From NCBI RefSeq assembly GCF_019320115.1, contig NC_089598.1, positions 80,354,570 to 80,418,569 of the forward strand: DNA of 64,000 nucleotides. The letters run 5' to 3'. The translations under genes were made by a program, and so were the position numbers. This stretch comes from Miscanthus floridulus (taxonomy: Eukaryota; Streptophyta; Magnoliopsida; Poales; Poaceae). The number at the start of each line of letters is the position of its first letter. Positions within the stretch are counted from its first letter, which is position 1. Positions 53,781-64,000 of the stretch are shown here, in pieces. The notes under the pieces were generated by a model. It was not told the DNA's origin and made no database searches. It saw nothing but the letters and a program-made list of their open reading frames with translations.

Positions 53781-56194
53781 ATGACCCCCATCTCCGCCGC
53801 GGAATCCGTCCCCGCCAATCAACTCCTACATCTCGTGGCCAAGGTTCCCCCACTCTCCCCTTCCTCCTGCCTAGGATTTGTTCTGCACGGGCCTAAACCC
53901 TCACTGTTGGTTCGCAGGGCCTCACGGCGGAGCGCGGAGGAGGAGCCGCCGCTTCCGCATTCGACTCCGCCGGGTTCGGTGGGTTGGTGCAGCCGCTCGG
54001 CTCCAGTGCCGTGGATTTCAGGTAAACCCCAACCATGCGCGCCCGTGGCGTTGTCTAGTGACAGTGTTTTATTCTGGTGCTGAACCGTGATTGGTGAGGA
54101 GTGTTGACGCTGGTGCTGTGCTGTGCAGTATGCAGGATGTCAAGGGCTCATCCAAGAGCTTCCCCAAGCACGAGGTGAAGCATGTCTCTGACCATAAGGT
54201 GCGTATGGTTCCAATTTTCCCTTGCTAATTTACTACTTGAAACAGCTTTTGTGTCAGTCTCCTGCTTATCTGGATATTTACTACTATTCTTGCACATTTT
54301 GCACTTGTCACAGTACCATGATTATGTATATAACTTGAGATTGACCCATCCATATATTTTACTGATGTTCATTGGCTTATTATCAAGTTACTATTGTACT
54401 TTTTCTGTAGAGCGCTGCCCGGTGCGCGAAATTTAGTCATGATGGAAAGTATTTTGCAACTGGGAGTGCTGATACATCCATTAAGTTTTTTGAGGTAAAT
54501 TTGTCGAGTGCTAAGTGGGCTTGTGCTGTTTTGTACTTAGTTGCAACTTGCAACTCACTATTGCTCTCTCTCAGGTTGCTAAAATTAAGCAGACTATGGT
54601 AGGGGACTCCAAAGATGGTCCTGCCAGGCCTGTGATTCGCACATTTTATGATCACACACAGGTGGGCATGTATTGTTCATATATGCCAGTTTATTTACTG
54701 TTTAAGGTCATGAGACTCTTTTCAACACTTCCACAAGATTGCTCCTGAGTTAGGTCTCCTGCAGTATTTTTTTTCCTTGAATATGCGGAGAGCTGCATAT
54801 CATTGCATTATCTAAAGACTAAAATGCATGGGTAGATCAAATCCACCTGCCACCACACTTATATACACATGCTCAACTCACATTTAGCACACTGGATGCA
54901 CACCTAGCACATGCAGTTTATAGTTAGATATTTGCTTACTGAGCTGTATGGAGCATTGACATGGTATTCAATTTTTTAGTAAACAACTCCATTTTTCACT
55001 AGTTGCTTATTTTATTTTCCATCGCTCGAATTTCCACTGTGCTCATAAATATGATTGATTTCTTGCAGGCCATCAATGGTCTGGATTTTCATCCTGAGAG
55101 TCCAATACTGATATTAGCTGCAAAAGACAATACAATAAAGTATGCTTATCCTTAATGTCTACACTCCTTTCTGTTAAATTGTCTATTTGAAGTGCTCATA
55201 CTGGGATTAAGCATGATTCTTATTTTTTAGGATTTTTTTGTGGTATTAATTGCTATCTGTGTTATTGTTTTGTACATGAAAAAAATTGCTCAACAAATTC
55301 TTTGATTTCTCAAAAACCAATGCGAGGAAAGCGTTCAGAGTTATTCAGGTTGTAAATTCTAGCAACCTAATCTATCTATATATCATGTAAAATGGTGTGT
55401 TCATTGCATTTAACCAGGCTCAATTGTTAATGCTTGGCAGGATACTCATAATGTTAGATCTGTATGTTTTCATCCTTGTGGGGATTACCTTTTAGCAAGT
55501 ACTATGATCTTTTCACTTAATTTAAATTTAATTTCTACTTCTGTTGTTATTAACTGATTCGTGATTTCTGACATCATTTTGTTTTGCTCTGATTTTTATG
55601 CATTATAAGTTTTTAACATGCTTTCAGTTGTTATCTGTAAAGTAATTTAATTATTTCACCAAAACAATTTGATATCCAGGCCCATGAAATTGGATTTCGT
55701 TCCTGGATCAACAGTCCCTATCTCTTGGGCATTTGAAAAATACTGCAAGCATATCTTATGGAATTTTCTTCTTTCTTATAGTCAAATATCTTATGAATAT
55801 CGTGGAAGCAAGTGACACTGGTAAAGTTATTTGCAGGGACTGATCACCCAGTTGCTCATTTATATGATATAAATACTTTTACATGCTACTTATCAGCAAA
55901 TGCACAGGATTCTAGTTCTCCCATTAACCAGGTAGCTTTTCTCTTTCCTTCTGATTCACAAGCATTATATTGCATTGGTTATATTCTCATCAAAGGTTAA
56001 TTTTACTCCGCTAGCCGTGCTTACTGATGTCGCTGCCAGGTACGCTACTCTTGTACTGGGAGCTTGTATGTTACTGCTTCTAAAGATGGTTCTTTGCACA
56101 TTTAGGATGGAGTATCTGCTGAATGTGTTCGACCTATTACTGGAGCACATGGATCCGCAGAAGCTACTAGCGCAATTTTCACCAAAGATGAGAG
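53781..56194 (+). pseudogene. Captured 5'/middle part of a CstF-50 (cleavage stimulation factor 50 kDa) WD40 gene
   Basis: Exons at 53781-53843, 53918-54021, 54129-54198, 54411-54494, 54575-54661, 55069-55139, ~55295-55348, 55441-55498, 55837-55931 and 56040-56194 give the plant CstF-50 order. Motifs are ESVPANQLLHLVAK, VKGSSKSFPKHEVKHVSDHK, ARCAKFSHDGKYFATGSADT, DFHPESPILILAAKDNT, RVIQDTHNVRSVCFHPCGDY, GTDHPVAHLYDINTFTCYLS and ITGAHGSAEATSAIFTKDER. CstF-50 is a WD40 subunit of the pre-mRNA 3'-end cleavage complex. This copy ends after about four WD repeats and lacks the last ones. The acceptor of the exon near 55295 has no AG (CAACAAATTC), the frame at 56040 is disturbed, and the Trp codon of a WD motif is TAG (56103-56105). 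It is a genomic, intron-containing capture inside CACTA-4, not a retrocopy. Confidence 0.88.
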
Positions 56195-56652
56195 GTAAGC
56201 GAGCTACCAGTCTGTCTAAGGTGCTCTTCCGTCAAGATAAGATCCAGTTATTGTTTGGTTTGAAGAACAGAGAGGCAGGGATATGCTGTATGTTTGATTC
56301 AAAACAGTAACTACCTCAAACCCTGTTTGGAATGTGAGAATCTTGTAGTAATTCTGAATGATTTGTAGCATGTCCTGGTGAATTTCCTGTGTTTCAGACA
56401 GGTCTTAACTTTATCACATGAATAGCAACTAACAGCTCTTTCTCCTTTGCCCTAATGTTTCATCACTAAACAACTAACCTGCCTATAAGCACTTTTGAGA
56501 CTTCTTCTGAAAGGCCTAGTGTTTATTCTAGTTGTATTTACTTGCTGTGATTTTGTGAAACCAGTTTCAAAATGTTTAGTGTGAATTGGTGTACTTCCTG
56601 AAAATGCTTAAATATATGTCAGAGTTGAGAAAAGATTGTTGTTACTTGATTT

Positions 56653-56701
<49 letters not shown>

Positions 56702-56744
56702 GGTCAGATTTGAATTTGAATTATTTTTTTTGCTGGAAAATCCA
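56195..56744. other. Intron-like tail of the captured CstF-50 segment with (TA)n
   Basis: Starts at the donor GTAAGC of the last exon. No further CstF-50 exon is seen, so the capture ends within an intron. A (TA)n run lies at about 56657-56702. Confidence 0.6.
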
Positions 56745-57002
56745 CTGTAGGGGCGGCTGGTGATACAGCCGCCCTTACAGAAGTCCACTATAGGGGCGGC
56801 TGATATTACCAGTCACCCCTACAGAGGGCACTGTAGGGGCGGCTGAAAACACCAGCCGCCCCTACAGAGGGCACTGCAGGGGCGGTCAGGAAACCGCCCC
56901 TACAGAGACACCCTCTGTAGGAACACCCTGGGAAGGACGGCTGACGCAGCCGCCCCTACAGAGGCTCTAGAGCCGCCCCTATAGTTAAATTCTGTAGTAG
57001 TG
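56745..57002. repeat. 3' subterminal palindromes and end of CACTA-4
   Basis: Five or more CTGTAGGGGCGGCT/AGCCGCCCCTACAG hairpin units, then TTCTGTAGTAGTG. Confidence 0.88.
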
Positions 57003-57147
57003 ACTTTCTTAATTTGACTAACTTATAGAGAATACTATTATAAAAATATGTATACTATAAAAATATAGGCTCATTTGGTATTCATGTGATAAATTCTACC
57101 TCGAACCAGAATAACTCGAACAAAAATAGCTCGAATTGTGGCTTCTC

Positions 57148-57365
57148 TAACAAAGCAACTCATTTCGGCTCTAGCTTTTCTGGTTAGAAAAATGTTTGGT
57201 AACACTACTTCGTATGGTTGATGAAAATGGTGAAATATCTACTACACCTGTGTATTTTAACTGTGGCTTCTTTAAACTCATTTTGGCTCTAGCTTTTCTA
57301 GTAAGAACAACGTTTGGTAAAGCTACTTCATATGGTTGTTGAAAATGGTGAAATATCTAGAACAC
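57148..57365. repeat. 118-bp tandem duplication
   Basis: GGCTCTAGCTTTTCT at 57167 and 57285, with the following ATGGTTGATGAAAATGGTGA and ATGGTTGTTGAAAATGGTGA, gives two diverged copies. It may be part of a MITE. Confidence 0.7.
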
Positions 57366-57585
57366 CCTTGTATTTTTCTTTTCTTCCTTTATTTCTCTTC
57401 TTTCTCCACCTTATTCGCACGACTTGGTGCGCCCCACCACCAACCTCTTCGCTCCACCTCGTGGACGCTGGCCTAGAGGAGGCCAGAGGTCCCTCACTGT
57501 GTGATATCTCCACCTTTGCCCCACGCCGCATCGTCCTACCTCCGCCTTGCCTGCGCCAGCCCAAAGGTTCCTCGCTCAACCTAAA

Positions 57586-57765
57586 GGGATTGTTTGGATC
57601 CTCTCCTCTAAATTTTAAAGCTGTAAAAACTTTCGAGCATTTTATCTCGCTTTTAAGCTCTAAAACTCTGATGTGATATGAGCTAAAGTTTAGAACTAAT
57701 TTTAGATCATTTATTTGAAACTTTAGCTCTAAAATTTAGAGCTTTATTGTTTAGATGAGCAAATC
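57586..57765. mobile_element. Possible small fold-back MITE
   Basis: CTCTAAATTTTAAAGCT near 57603 and AGCTCTAAAATTTAGAGCTT near 57724 form an inverted pair, and TTGTTTGGAT / TTGTTTAGAT mark the outer parts. No target duplication was found. Confidence 0.35.
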
Positions 57766-58022
57766 CAGACCCGAAGCCAGCTCAACGTCCTGCCTCTCCC
57801 TCGTTCCACGCCGAGGGCAATTTCGCCCTGGGTCCAGGCAGCCACATTTTTTAGCTACACCTTCCGCATGCGCCTTCTTTCAACAGGAACCGCAGGGCTT
57901 TACATGCAGAGTTGGAGCCACCCAACACGTTTGACTGTTGGAGCGGCGGAGCTATCCGTGAAGCTGTTTGTAGAGCGATATCAAATGCACCCTATGTGGT
58001 AAAAGCTAAGATAAACTGGCTT

Positions 58023-58338
58023 GGTGTTTGTTTACGTCTCCTAAATTTTAGTCGTTATCCCATTGAATGTTTGGATGTATGTATGGAATATTAAATATAT
58101 ATTATTTACGAAACTAAATGCACATATTGAGAATGTTTTGCGAGACGAATTTTTTAAGCCTAATTAGTCCATGATTTGATAATGTGGTGCTATAGTAAAC
58201 ATGTACTAATGACAGATTAATTAGGCTTAATAAATTCGTCTCGTGGATTACTGACGGATTCTGTAATTTATTTTTTACTAGTATCCGAACACCCCATACG
58301 ACACGCCCATATGACATCCTAAACTTTAGTCCCTGGGG
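58023..58338. mobile_element. Fold-back MITE, copy 2 of the 38556 family
   Basis: GCGAGACGAATTTTTTAAGC, CCTAATTAGTCCATGATTTG and TTAATTAGGCTTAATAAATT are shared with the 38556 element. The right end is fused with the next copy. Confidence 0.7.
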
Positions 58339-58650
58339 TATTTAAATGCCAGGGTTAAAGTTTTGGGGTGTCACATCGGGTATCACATGGGGTTGTCACA
58401 TCAAGTGTTTGATAGTAATAATAAAACAAATTATAGAAGTCCTTAGTAATTCGCGAGATAAATTTATTAAGCCTAATCAATCCGTCATTAACACATGTTT
58501 ACTATAGCACCACATCGTCAAATCATGGACTAATTAGACTTAAAAAATCGTCTTATAAATTAGTTTCAATCTGTACATTTAATTTTATAATTAGTCTATA
58601 TTTAATACTACATACATGTGTTCATACATCCAATGTAATATGAACTAGGA
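58339..58650. mobile_element. Fold-back MITE, copy 3, more diverged
   Basis: AAATTTATTAAGCCTAATCA and ACATGTTTACTATAGCACCA are the complement-side version of the same family. It abuts copy 2. Confidence 0.65.
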
Positions 58651-59178
58651 GAGGGAAGTATTCTTCTCGTGACAAGTGACGATGGAGAAGGTAGTAGCAT
58701 GTGTCCTGTTCACTTAATTGATAAGCTATATATTTTCAATCAATAAATAGTATTTTTCTCTCGTAACATCAACCAACGATATTTTCGACCGAGCACGATG
58801 GTTCAAAAACTGCGACCTCGATCTGCTCGGTGAACATATTACATATTCGGTGTACCTACTGGTGGGTGGTTGAAAAGATGTATGTTCACAGTCTGGATCA
58901 ACTGTTCCAAACCAACTGTTGTAAAAAAACTGTTACAGATCAACCGCCCCACCGTATTAGAAAAAGTCAACATCCATAAAGACTTGATCTAAATGCCACC
59001 AGATTATAAATGGTTGGCGGCTTGTCGCGTTCAAACCATGTGGCTGACAATACGGCAAGTGGAGCCGTGGAGGTCATTTGTTGGAAGTTCCGTCAAGAAA
59101 AGATCAAAAGAGGAAGAAAGCGACGGGTGCCAGAAGTTAGCTAAAATGTCAAAAATGAGACATCAACTCCGAAGAACA
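58651..59178. other. Host-like spacer without a gene
   Basis: No repeats or coding frames that I can support. Confidence 0.5.
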
Positions 59179-59205
59179 TACTCCCTCCATCCCTTTCAAA
59201 ATTAT
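59179..59205. mobile_element. Stowaway-like MITE end, cut by the Gypsy LTR
   Basis: TACTCCCTCCATCCCTTTCA then AAATTAT is the usual Stowaway terminus of grasses. The LTR begins at once after it. Confidence 0.55.
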
Positions 59206-60498
59206 TGTCGGATACCACGAGAAGGAGTCCCCTAAGCAACAATCGAAAAAATCGCTTAGACTCCGTTAAAGTCAAAGCAAAGGAACAACTATTGGCCAAA
59301 CCCCGGCCGTGTCCGAAGCCAACTACTCTCTGCCTCGCCAGAGGCCTCGCACGAGAGGCCTCGGACGGCCTACTAGTTTTCCGTCTCGCCCGAGGCCTCG
59401 CGCGAAAGGCCTCGGCCGAGGAACCAATTCTCCGTCTCGCCTGAGACCCCGCGCGTACAGCCTCGGACGAGACGCCGATTCTCCGTCTCGCTTAAGGCCG
59501 GCTCGGCAAAACAACTCCGTCGCCTCCGCCTCGACCAACTTCTCGGACAAGACGTCGCGTCCGACCGGCGCGTTCGACCGCTCCCGCGATATCAGCCGAA
59601 CGACGGCTCAACACAGCGGCGTGGCCGACTGGACGCCAGTCACATCGAAACCGTGCCGCCCGGGATAGGATAGGACAGGGGTTACCAATCACTGTGCTCG
59701 GTACTGTGCCCACGACCGGCGCCTGTACTGCGCTGTGCTACCTAACCCCTGCTCTAGAAACAACGCGGCAGTGTATAGAACCAACTGCTCCCTCCACGCC
59801 TCGGCAGACTACTTCAGGGTCTCGGCAACCTCAGGATTCGCGCCTGCCGAGCCCCCTACGACGGCTCGGCCTCGGCACCAACTGGGCCTCGGCTCTTCAC
59901 GCAGTCAACGCACAGCAACCAGCACGTCGCTCGTCAGGCCCTGCGTCCAGCCATCACTGGAGCTCCCACGTCGCACAAAGTTCGGGTGTGACCGGCGCGT
60001 TGCTCCAACACTTCAAGGGCAGGACCATTCCATCAACCATACCGCCATAGTAATAGGCTACAGGGCTCGGACATGTCGCCTCTGTTCGCACGATGCCGCA
60101 TAGCTAACACATGTATCACCCCTGTCCCCCTTCAACTATAAAAGGGAGGGATTCGGGCCGTTTCAAGAGAGAGGCCGACGGGTTCACGAGGTAGACGAAC
60201 ACACACTCGACATTCTGTAACACGCATGCTTCTCCGCCGCCTGAGATTAACATCTCAAGCAATGCATGCCGCTCCGCGCAGAGACCTGGGACTAGCTCCC
60301 TCTCTCGCCCTGCTTGTAACCCCCTACTACAAGCATTTCGGTGCAAGGAATACAAGATCGATCTCTCAGACTAAACGTAGGGCACCCATTGCCCGAACTA
60401 GTATAAACCTTGTGTCTCTTTGCATCACCATCCGGGATTAGGGGCAGCAGTACGTTTTTACTAGTTGGTTGAGGGCTCACCGGTCCAAAACACCGATA
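59206..60498 (+). repeat. 5' LTR of the Gypsy element (about 1293 bp)
   Basis: Begins TGTCGG and ends CCGATA (a one-base change from CCGACA), just before the primer site. A GC-rich tandem block (CCGTCTCGCCCGAGGCCTCG-like, about four units) lies at 59330-59500. The other LTR is outside the window, so the borders rest on the ends alone. Confidence 0.75.
60137..60143 (+). promoter_or_regulatory. TATA box of the Gypsy LTR
   Basis: TATAAAA in a GC-rich context, about 360 bp before the LTR end. Confidence 0.65.
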
Positions 60499-60500
60499 GT

Positions 60501-60518
60501 TGGCGCGCCAAGTAGGGG
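60501..60518 (+). other. Primer binding site of the Gypsy element
   Basis: TGGCGCGCCAAGTAGGGG begins two bases after the LTR. The leading TGG would pair with a tRNA CCA end. I did not assign the tRNA. Confidence 0.65.
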
Positions 60519-60524
60519 ACCGCT

Positions 60525-61654
60525 GTGTGTCAGCTTCATCTCGCTAACAAGTTTTGGATGGCAGATCCCGTACGACCACTGCATCTTGGCACGGTGATTT
60601 GGTTCGGGAGCCTAGGGTTCATGTCTCTAGGATGTGAGTATGATATGGTACTTCTCACACCCCGAGCCCCACCGATCGATGACGACGTCACGCACCCGCA
60701 GCCCAGGTGCAGGCGGCGCCCGGGCGGCCGCTCTCGTCGTGCTCGCCAGGCACGACGCGAGCGGGGCCACCCCGACGCCACGCGAACTCAGGGCGACACG
60801 TTGCTCTCCACCGGTATCCCACACCCAACCGTTGGCACAAGGTCCCTGGTTGGGGACCTGTCTAGCCTGAGCCTGGGCAAGGGAAAGACACCGGTGGCAC
60901 ACGACGACGCCCTGACATCAAGCTCTGCCCCGTCACGTCCTGAGGATCGACTTTGGCAACCGACCAACCTCACGAAGTACAGCGGTGAGACCAACCCCAA
61001 ACTTTGGCTGGCCGATTACCACCTGGCTTGTCAGCTAGGCGGTGCGGATGATGACCTGCTCATCATCCGCAATCTCTCATTGTTCTTGTTAGACTCAGCG
61101 CGAGCCTAGCTTGAACATCTCCCTCCCTCGTAGATCCACGACTGGCGTGACTTGGTAAGGGTCTTCGTCGGGAATTTTCAGGGCACGTACGTGTGCCCTG
61201 GGAACTCAAAAGTTGTCGCCAGGCGCCGGATGAGTCTCTTTGAGACTTCATCCGACGCTTCTCCAAGAAGTGCACCGAGTTGCCAAGCGTCGGCGACTCG
61301 GAAATTGTCCAGGCTTTCCTTTCCGGCACCACCTACCGAGACCTGGTCTGAGAATTGGGCCGGAACATACCAACCTCGGTGGCCGCACTCCTCGACATCG
61401 CCACCAACTTCGCCTCGGGCGAAGAGGCCGTTGGGGCCATCTTCCCCGACGACAACACCAAGGGGAAGCAGAGGGACGAGACCCCCGGAGCCTCAGCTCC
61501 CCACCTCCCCAAGAAAAAGAAAAAGGGTCGCCAGGGGAAGCAGGAAGTCCTTGAGGCCGGCCTAGTCGCGGCACAGAGCACAAAAACCCCTGAGGCCCCG
61601 GGCTCTTCGATGACATGCTCAAGAAACCCTACCCTTACCACCAGGGCCTGGTGA
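60525..61654 (+). pseudogene. gag: Gypsy Gag, broken
   Basis: The first frame (60525-61109) has a basic, low-complexity N-terminus and then the retrotransposon gag core (LTKYSGETNPKLWLADYHLA). It ends at TAG 61107-61109, but similarity goes on in frame (IHDWRDLVRVFVGNFQGTY). A frameshift or small deletion lies near 61200-61225. The remaining part follows in the frame of 61355-61654 (LLDIATNFASGEEAVGAIFP, then a Lys-rich PKKKKKGRQ tail). Two more stops are TGA. The pieces cover most of Gag, but no whole protein can be made. A long minus-strand open frame here is only its shadow. Confidence 0.75.
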
Positions 61655-64000
61655 AGCATGCCCTCAAAGAGTGCACCATGCTCCGACATTACTACGCCAA
61701 GCTTGGGCTCCCCAATGACGATGCCAGGAAGAGGGGCACCGGCGACAAGGACGACGACAGGGACGATGGATTCCTCGAAGTACACAATGCTTTCATGATC
61801 TTTGGTGGGCCTTCGGCGTGCCTCATGGCACGACAGCGGAAGAGGGAATGCTAGGAGGTCTTCTCGGTGAAGGTGGCCGCTCCCCGGTACCTCAACTGGT
61901 CTCGGGAGGCAATCACCTTTGACCGGGACGACCATCCCGATTACGTCCCAAACCCCGGGCAGTAGCCACTTGTCGTCGACCCCATCATCAGCAATACCCG
62001 GCTCACCAAGGTATTGATGGACGGAGGCAGCGGCCTCAACATCCTCTATGCCAACACCCTGGAACTCCTCGAGCTTGACCAGTCGCAGCTCCGGAGTGGC
62101 GCCGCGCCTTTCCACGGCATTGTGCCGGGAAAACGCATGCGGCCCCTTGGGCGCATCGACCTGCCCATCTGCTTCAGTACTCCCTCCAACTATCGCAAGG
62201 AGATCCTCACCTTCGAGGTGGTTGGGTTCAAGGGAACTTACCACGCCATCCTGGGGTGGCCGTGCTACGCCAAGTTCATGGCGGTCCCCAACTACACGTA
62301 CCTCAAGCTCAAGATGCCGGGCCCCAATGGCGTCATCACTACCGAGTCCATGTACGAGCATGCATACGACTGTGACGTCGAATGCATCGAGTACGCCGAG
62401 GCTATCGCAGAGGCCGAGACCCTCATCGTCAATCTCGACCAACTCGGTAGCGAGGTGCCCGACTCCAAGCATCACGCCAGGACTTTCGAGCCCGCGGAGG
62501 CCGTCAAACTCGTCCCGGTCAACCCCACTTGCCCCGACGATCGGGCACTGAGGATCAGTGCCACCCTCGACATCAAATAGGAAGCTGTGCTCGTCGACTT
62601 TCTCCACGCAAATGCTGATATATTCGCGTGGAGTCCCTTAGACATGCCAGGCATACCGAGGGAGGTCGCCGAGCACACCTTAGACATCTAGGCCGGTGAA
62701 GCAGCGCCTGCGCCGATTTGACGAGGAAAAGCGTAGAGCCATCGGTGAGGAGGTGTAGAAGCTTTTGGTGGCCGAATTCATCAAGGAAGTGTCCCATCCG
62801 GAGTGGTTAGCTAACCCTGTGTTAGTCAAAAAGAAAAATGGGAAGTGGAGGATGTGTGTAGACTACACTAGTTTGAATAAAGCCTATCCGAAAGTCCCTT
62901 TCCCATTACCTCGGATCGACCAAATCGTTGACTCCACTGCAGGATGTGAAACCCTGTCTTTCCTTGATGCGTATTCCGGTTACCATCAAATCAAGATGAA
63001 AGAGTCCGACCAGCTCGTGACTTCTTTTATCACGCCAGTCGGCATGTACTGCTATGTGACCATGCCATTTGGCCTCAGAAATGCAGGGGCCACATACCAG
63101 CGGTGCATGACCTAGGTCTTTGGCGAGCACATCGGGCGAACCATCGAGGCCTATGTGGACGACATCGTGGTCAAGTCTAGAAAGGCCAAGGATCTCATCG
63201 ATGACCTGGAGATAGCCTTCAAATGCCTTAGAGAAAAGGGCATCAAGCTCAACCCCGAGAAGTGTGTGTTCGGAGTTCCCCGAGGCATGCTCTTGGGATT
63301 CATAGTCTCGGAACGTGGCATCGAGGCCAACCCGAAGAAGGTCTCAGCCATGACCAACATGGGACCAATCTGAGACCTCAAGGGAGTGCAAAAGGTTATG
63401 GGATGCCTTGCGGCTCTGAGCCACTTCATCTCACGCCTTGGCGAAAAAGGCTTGCCTCTGTACCACCTCTTGAGGAAATCGGAATGCTTTTCGTGGACCC
63501 CCGAGGCCGAAGAAGCCCTCGCCAAACTCAAGGCATTGCTTACTAATCCTCCCATCCTGGTACCGCCAGCCAAGGGCGAGGCTCTCTTACTTTACGTCGC
63601 CGCAATGACCCAAGTGGTCAGCGCGGCTGTAGTAGTCGAGAGGCAGGAAGAGGGGCATGCTCTACCTATCCAACGACCTGTTTACTTCATCAGCGAAGTG
63701 CTCTCCTAGACCAAGACACGCTATCCCCACATCTAGAAACTAATCTATGCCGTAGTCTTGGCTTGACGCAAGCTGCGTCACTACTTCGAATCCCACCCGG
63801 TAACCATGGTGTCGTCTTTCCCCCTGGGGGAGATAATCCATAACTGGGAGGCCTCGGGTAGGATAGCCAAGTGGGCCGTCGAGCTCATGGGGGAGGCTTT
63901 ATCCTTTGCGCCTTAGAAAGCGATCAAATCTTAGGTCTTGGCCGATTTCGAGGCAGAATGGACCAACACCCAACTGCCACCTGCCCCAGTCCAGACGGAA
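61615..64000 (+). pseudogene. pol: Gypsy protease, RT and RNase H, broken and cut by the window end
   Basis: The link and protease part is in the frame of 61615-62580, with two stops between. The aspartic protease motif is LMDGGSGLNILYA near 62010. After 62580 the frame changes. The RT is in the frame of 62765-63710 (NGKWRMCVDYTSLNKA, FLDAYSGYHQIKM, catalytic YVDD near 63151). The RNase H-like domain begins about 63480 (ALLTNPPILVPPAKGEALLL). Stops are TAG 63113, TGA 63371 and TAG 63707, with more TAG and TGA beyond 63710. Several lie where the family has Gln or Arg, so C-to-T decay at CAG and CGA codons explains them. The integrase is outside the window. Confidence 0.85.

Larger units (their letters stand above)
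50923..57002. mobile_element. CACTA-4: 6.1 kb non-autonomous CACTA element with a captured CstF-50 fragment
   Basis: The left end is CACTACGCCAGATTATTAC and the right end is the inverted match TTCTGTAGTAGTG. The flanking triplets are ACT on both sides (50920-50922 and 57003-57005). Subterminal palindromes of CTGTAGGGGCGGCT and AGCCGCCCCTACAG sit at both ends. No transposase is present. The interior holds 1.05-kb tandem blocks and a host gene fragment with introns, as in Pack-CACTA elements. Confidence 0.88.
59206..64000 (+). mobile_element. Ty3/Gypsy LTR retrotransposon, 5' part, continues beyond the window
   Basis: A 5' LTR (59206-60498), primer site, gag, protease, RT and RNase H follow in the order of Gypsy elements. 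Integrase and the 3' LTR would lie beyond 64000. The protease motif and the domain spacing fit the non-chromoviral Tat-like group of grasses, but this is a tentative lineage call. Confidence 0.85.

Noticed and set aside
59309..59668. Arg/Pro-rich open frames in the Gypsy LTR
   Set aside because: They are made by the GC-rich tandem block of the LTR upstream of its TATA box, not by a coding gene.
61333..62607. 424-codon minus-strand open frame
   Set aside because: It lies antisense to the Gypsy gag/protease coding region, where high GC content keeps the opposite frame open. It has no recognisable domain.

Overview
The window is plant nuclear DNA, most likely from a panicoid grass of the sugarcane/Miscanthus/sorghum/maize group. 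The evidence is a tau-class glutathione S-transferase with grass-like GC-rich coding sequence, a Sirevirus-type Copia element with CCGG-rich LTR palindromes, several CACTA transposons with grass-type subterminal palindromes, and fold-back MITEs. The species cannot be named from sequence alone. Only one intact host gene is visible, the GST at 39842-40516. Almost everything else is transposon DNA at various stages of decay.

Layout. 1-7545: old host-like DNA with a 3'-truncated LINE (+, 1275-2290), an F-box/FBD-type LRR pseudogene (2553-3867), an antisense LINE remnant (4040-5210), a SINE-like patch, short tandem duplications and a MITE. 7550-24478: a decayed, internally deleted CACTA element (CACTA-1) split by a 13.3 kb Sirevirus (10555-23810). 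The Sirevirus has two LTRs, gag, pol and a downstream env-like frame. 24781-38354: a 13.6 kb CACTA element (CACTA-2) with matching ends and a TGA/TGA target duplication. It carries a small GRF-finger/membrane ORF, a TNP2-type transposase and a second gene (plant transposase domain, coiled coil, proline repeats, Ulp1-like peptidase), both large genes broken. 38355-41053: host island with the GST, two MITEs and a LINE fragment.

41054-50308 is a giant inverted duplication of the 5' half of a CACTA-2-like element. Two arms of about 4.5 kb face each other around a 0.2 kb centre, which contains a 47 bp filler copied from elsewhere in the same family. Transcription across it would give a long hairpin RNA, an architecture like the Mu killer locus of maize. 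50923-57002 is a third kind of CACTA element (ACT/ACT target duplication) with no transposase. It carries 1.05 kb tandem blocks and a captured, intron-containing fragment of the CstF-50 (cleavage stimulation factor 50) gene. 57003-59205 holds MITEs. 59206 to the window end is a decayed Ty3/Gypsy element (5' LTR, gag, protease, RT, RNase H) inserted in a Stowaway-like end.

How the parts relate: the region grew by nested insertion. Decay is mostly C-to-T type point mutation, and premature stops are strongly biased to TAG. In the env-like frame 16 of 17 internal stops are TAG with no frameshift in 2.4 kb, as expected from loss of methylated cytosines at CAG (CHG) sites in silenced transposons. 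The best candidates for unusual biology are the 4.5 kb-arm inverted CACTA, the tandem 215-nt hairpin units upstream of the CACTA GRF gene, and the captured CstF-50 segment.
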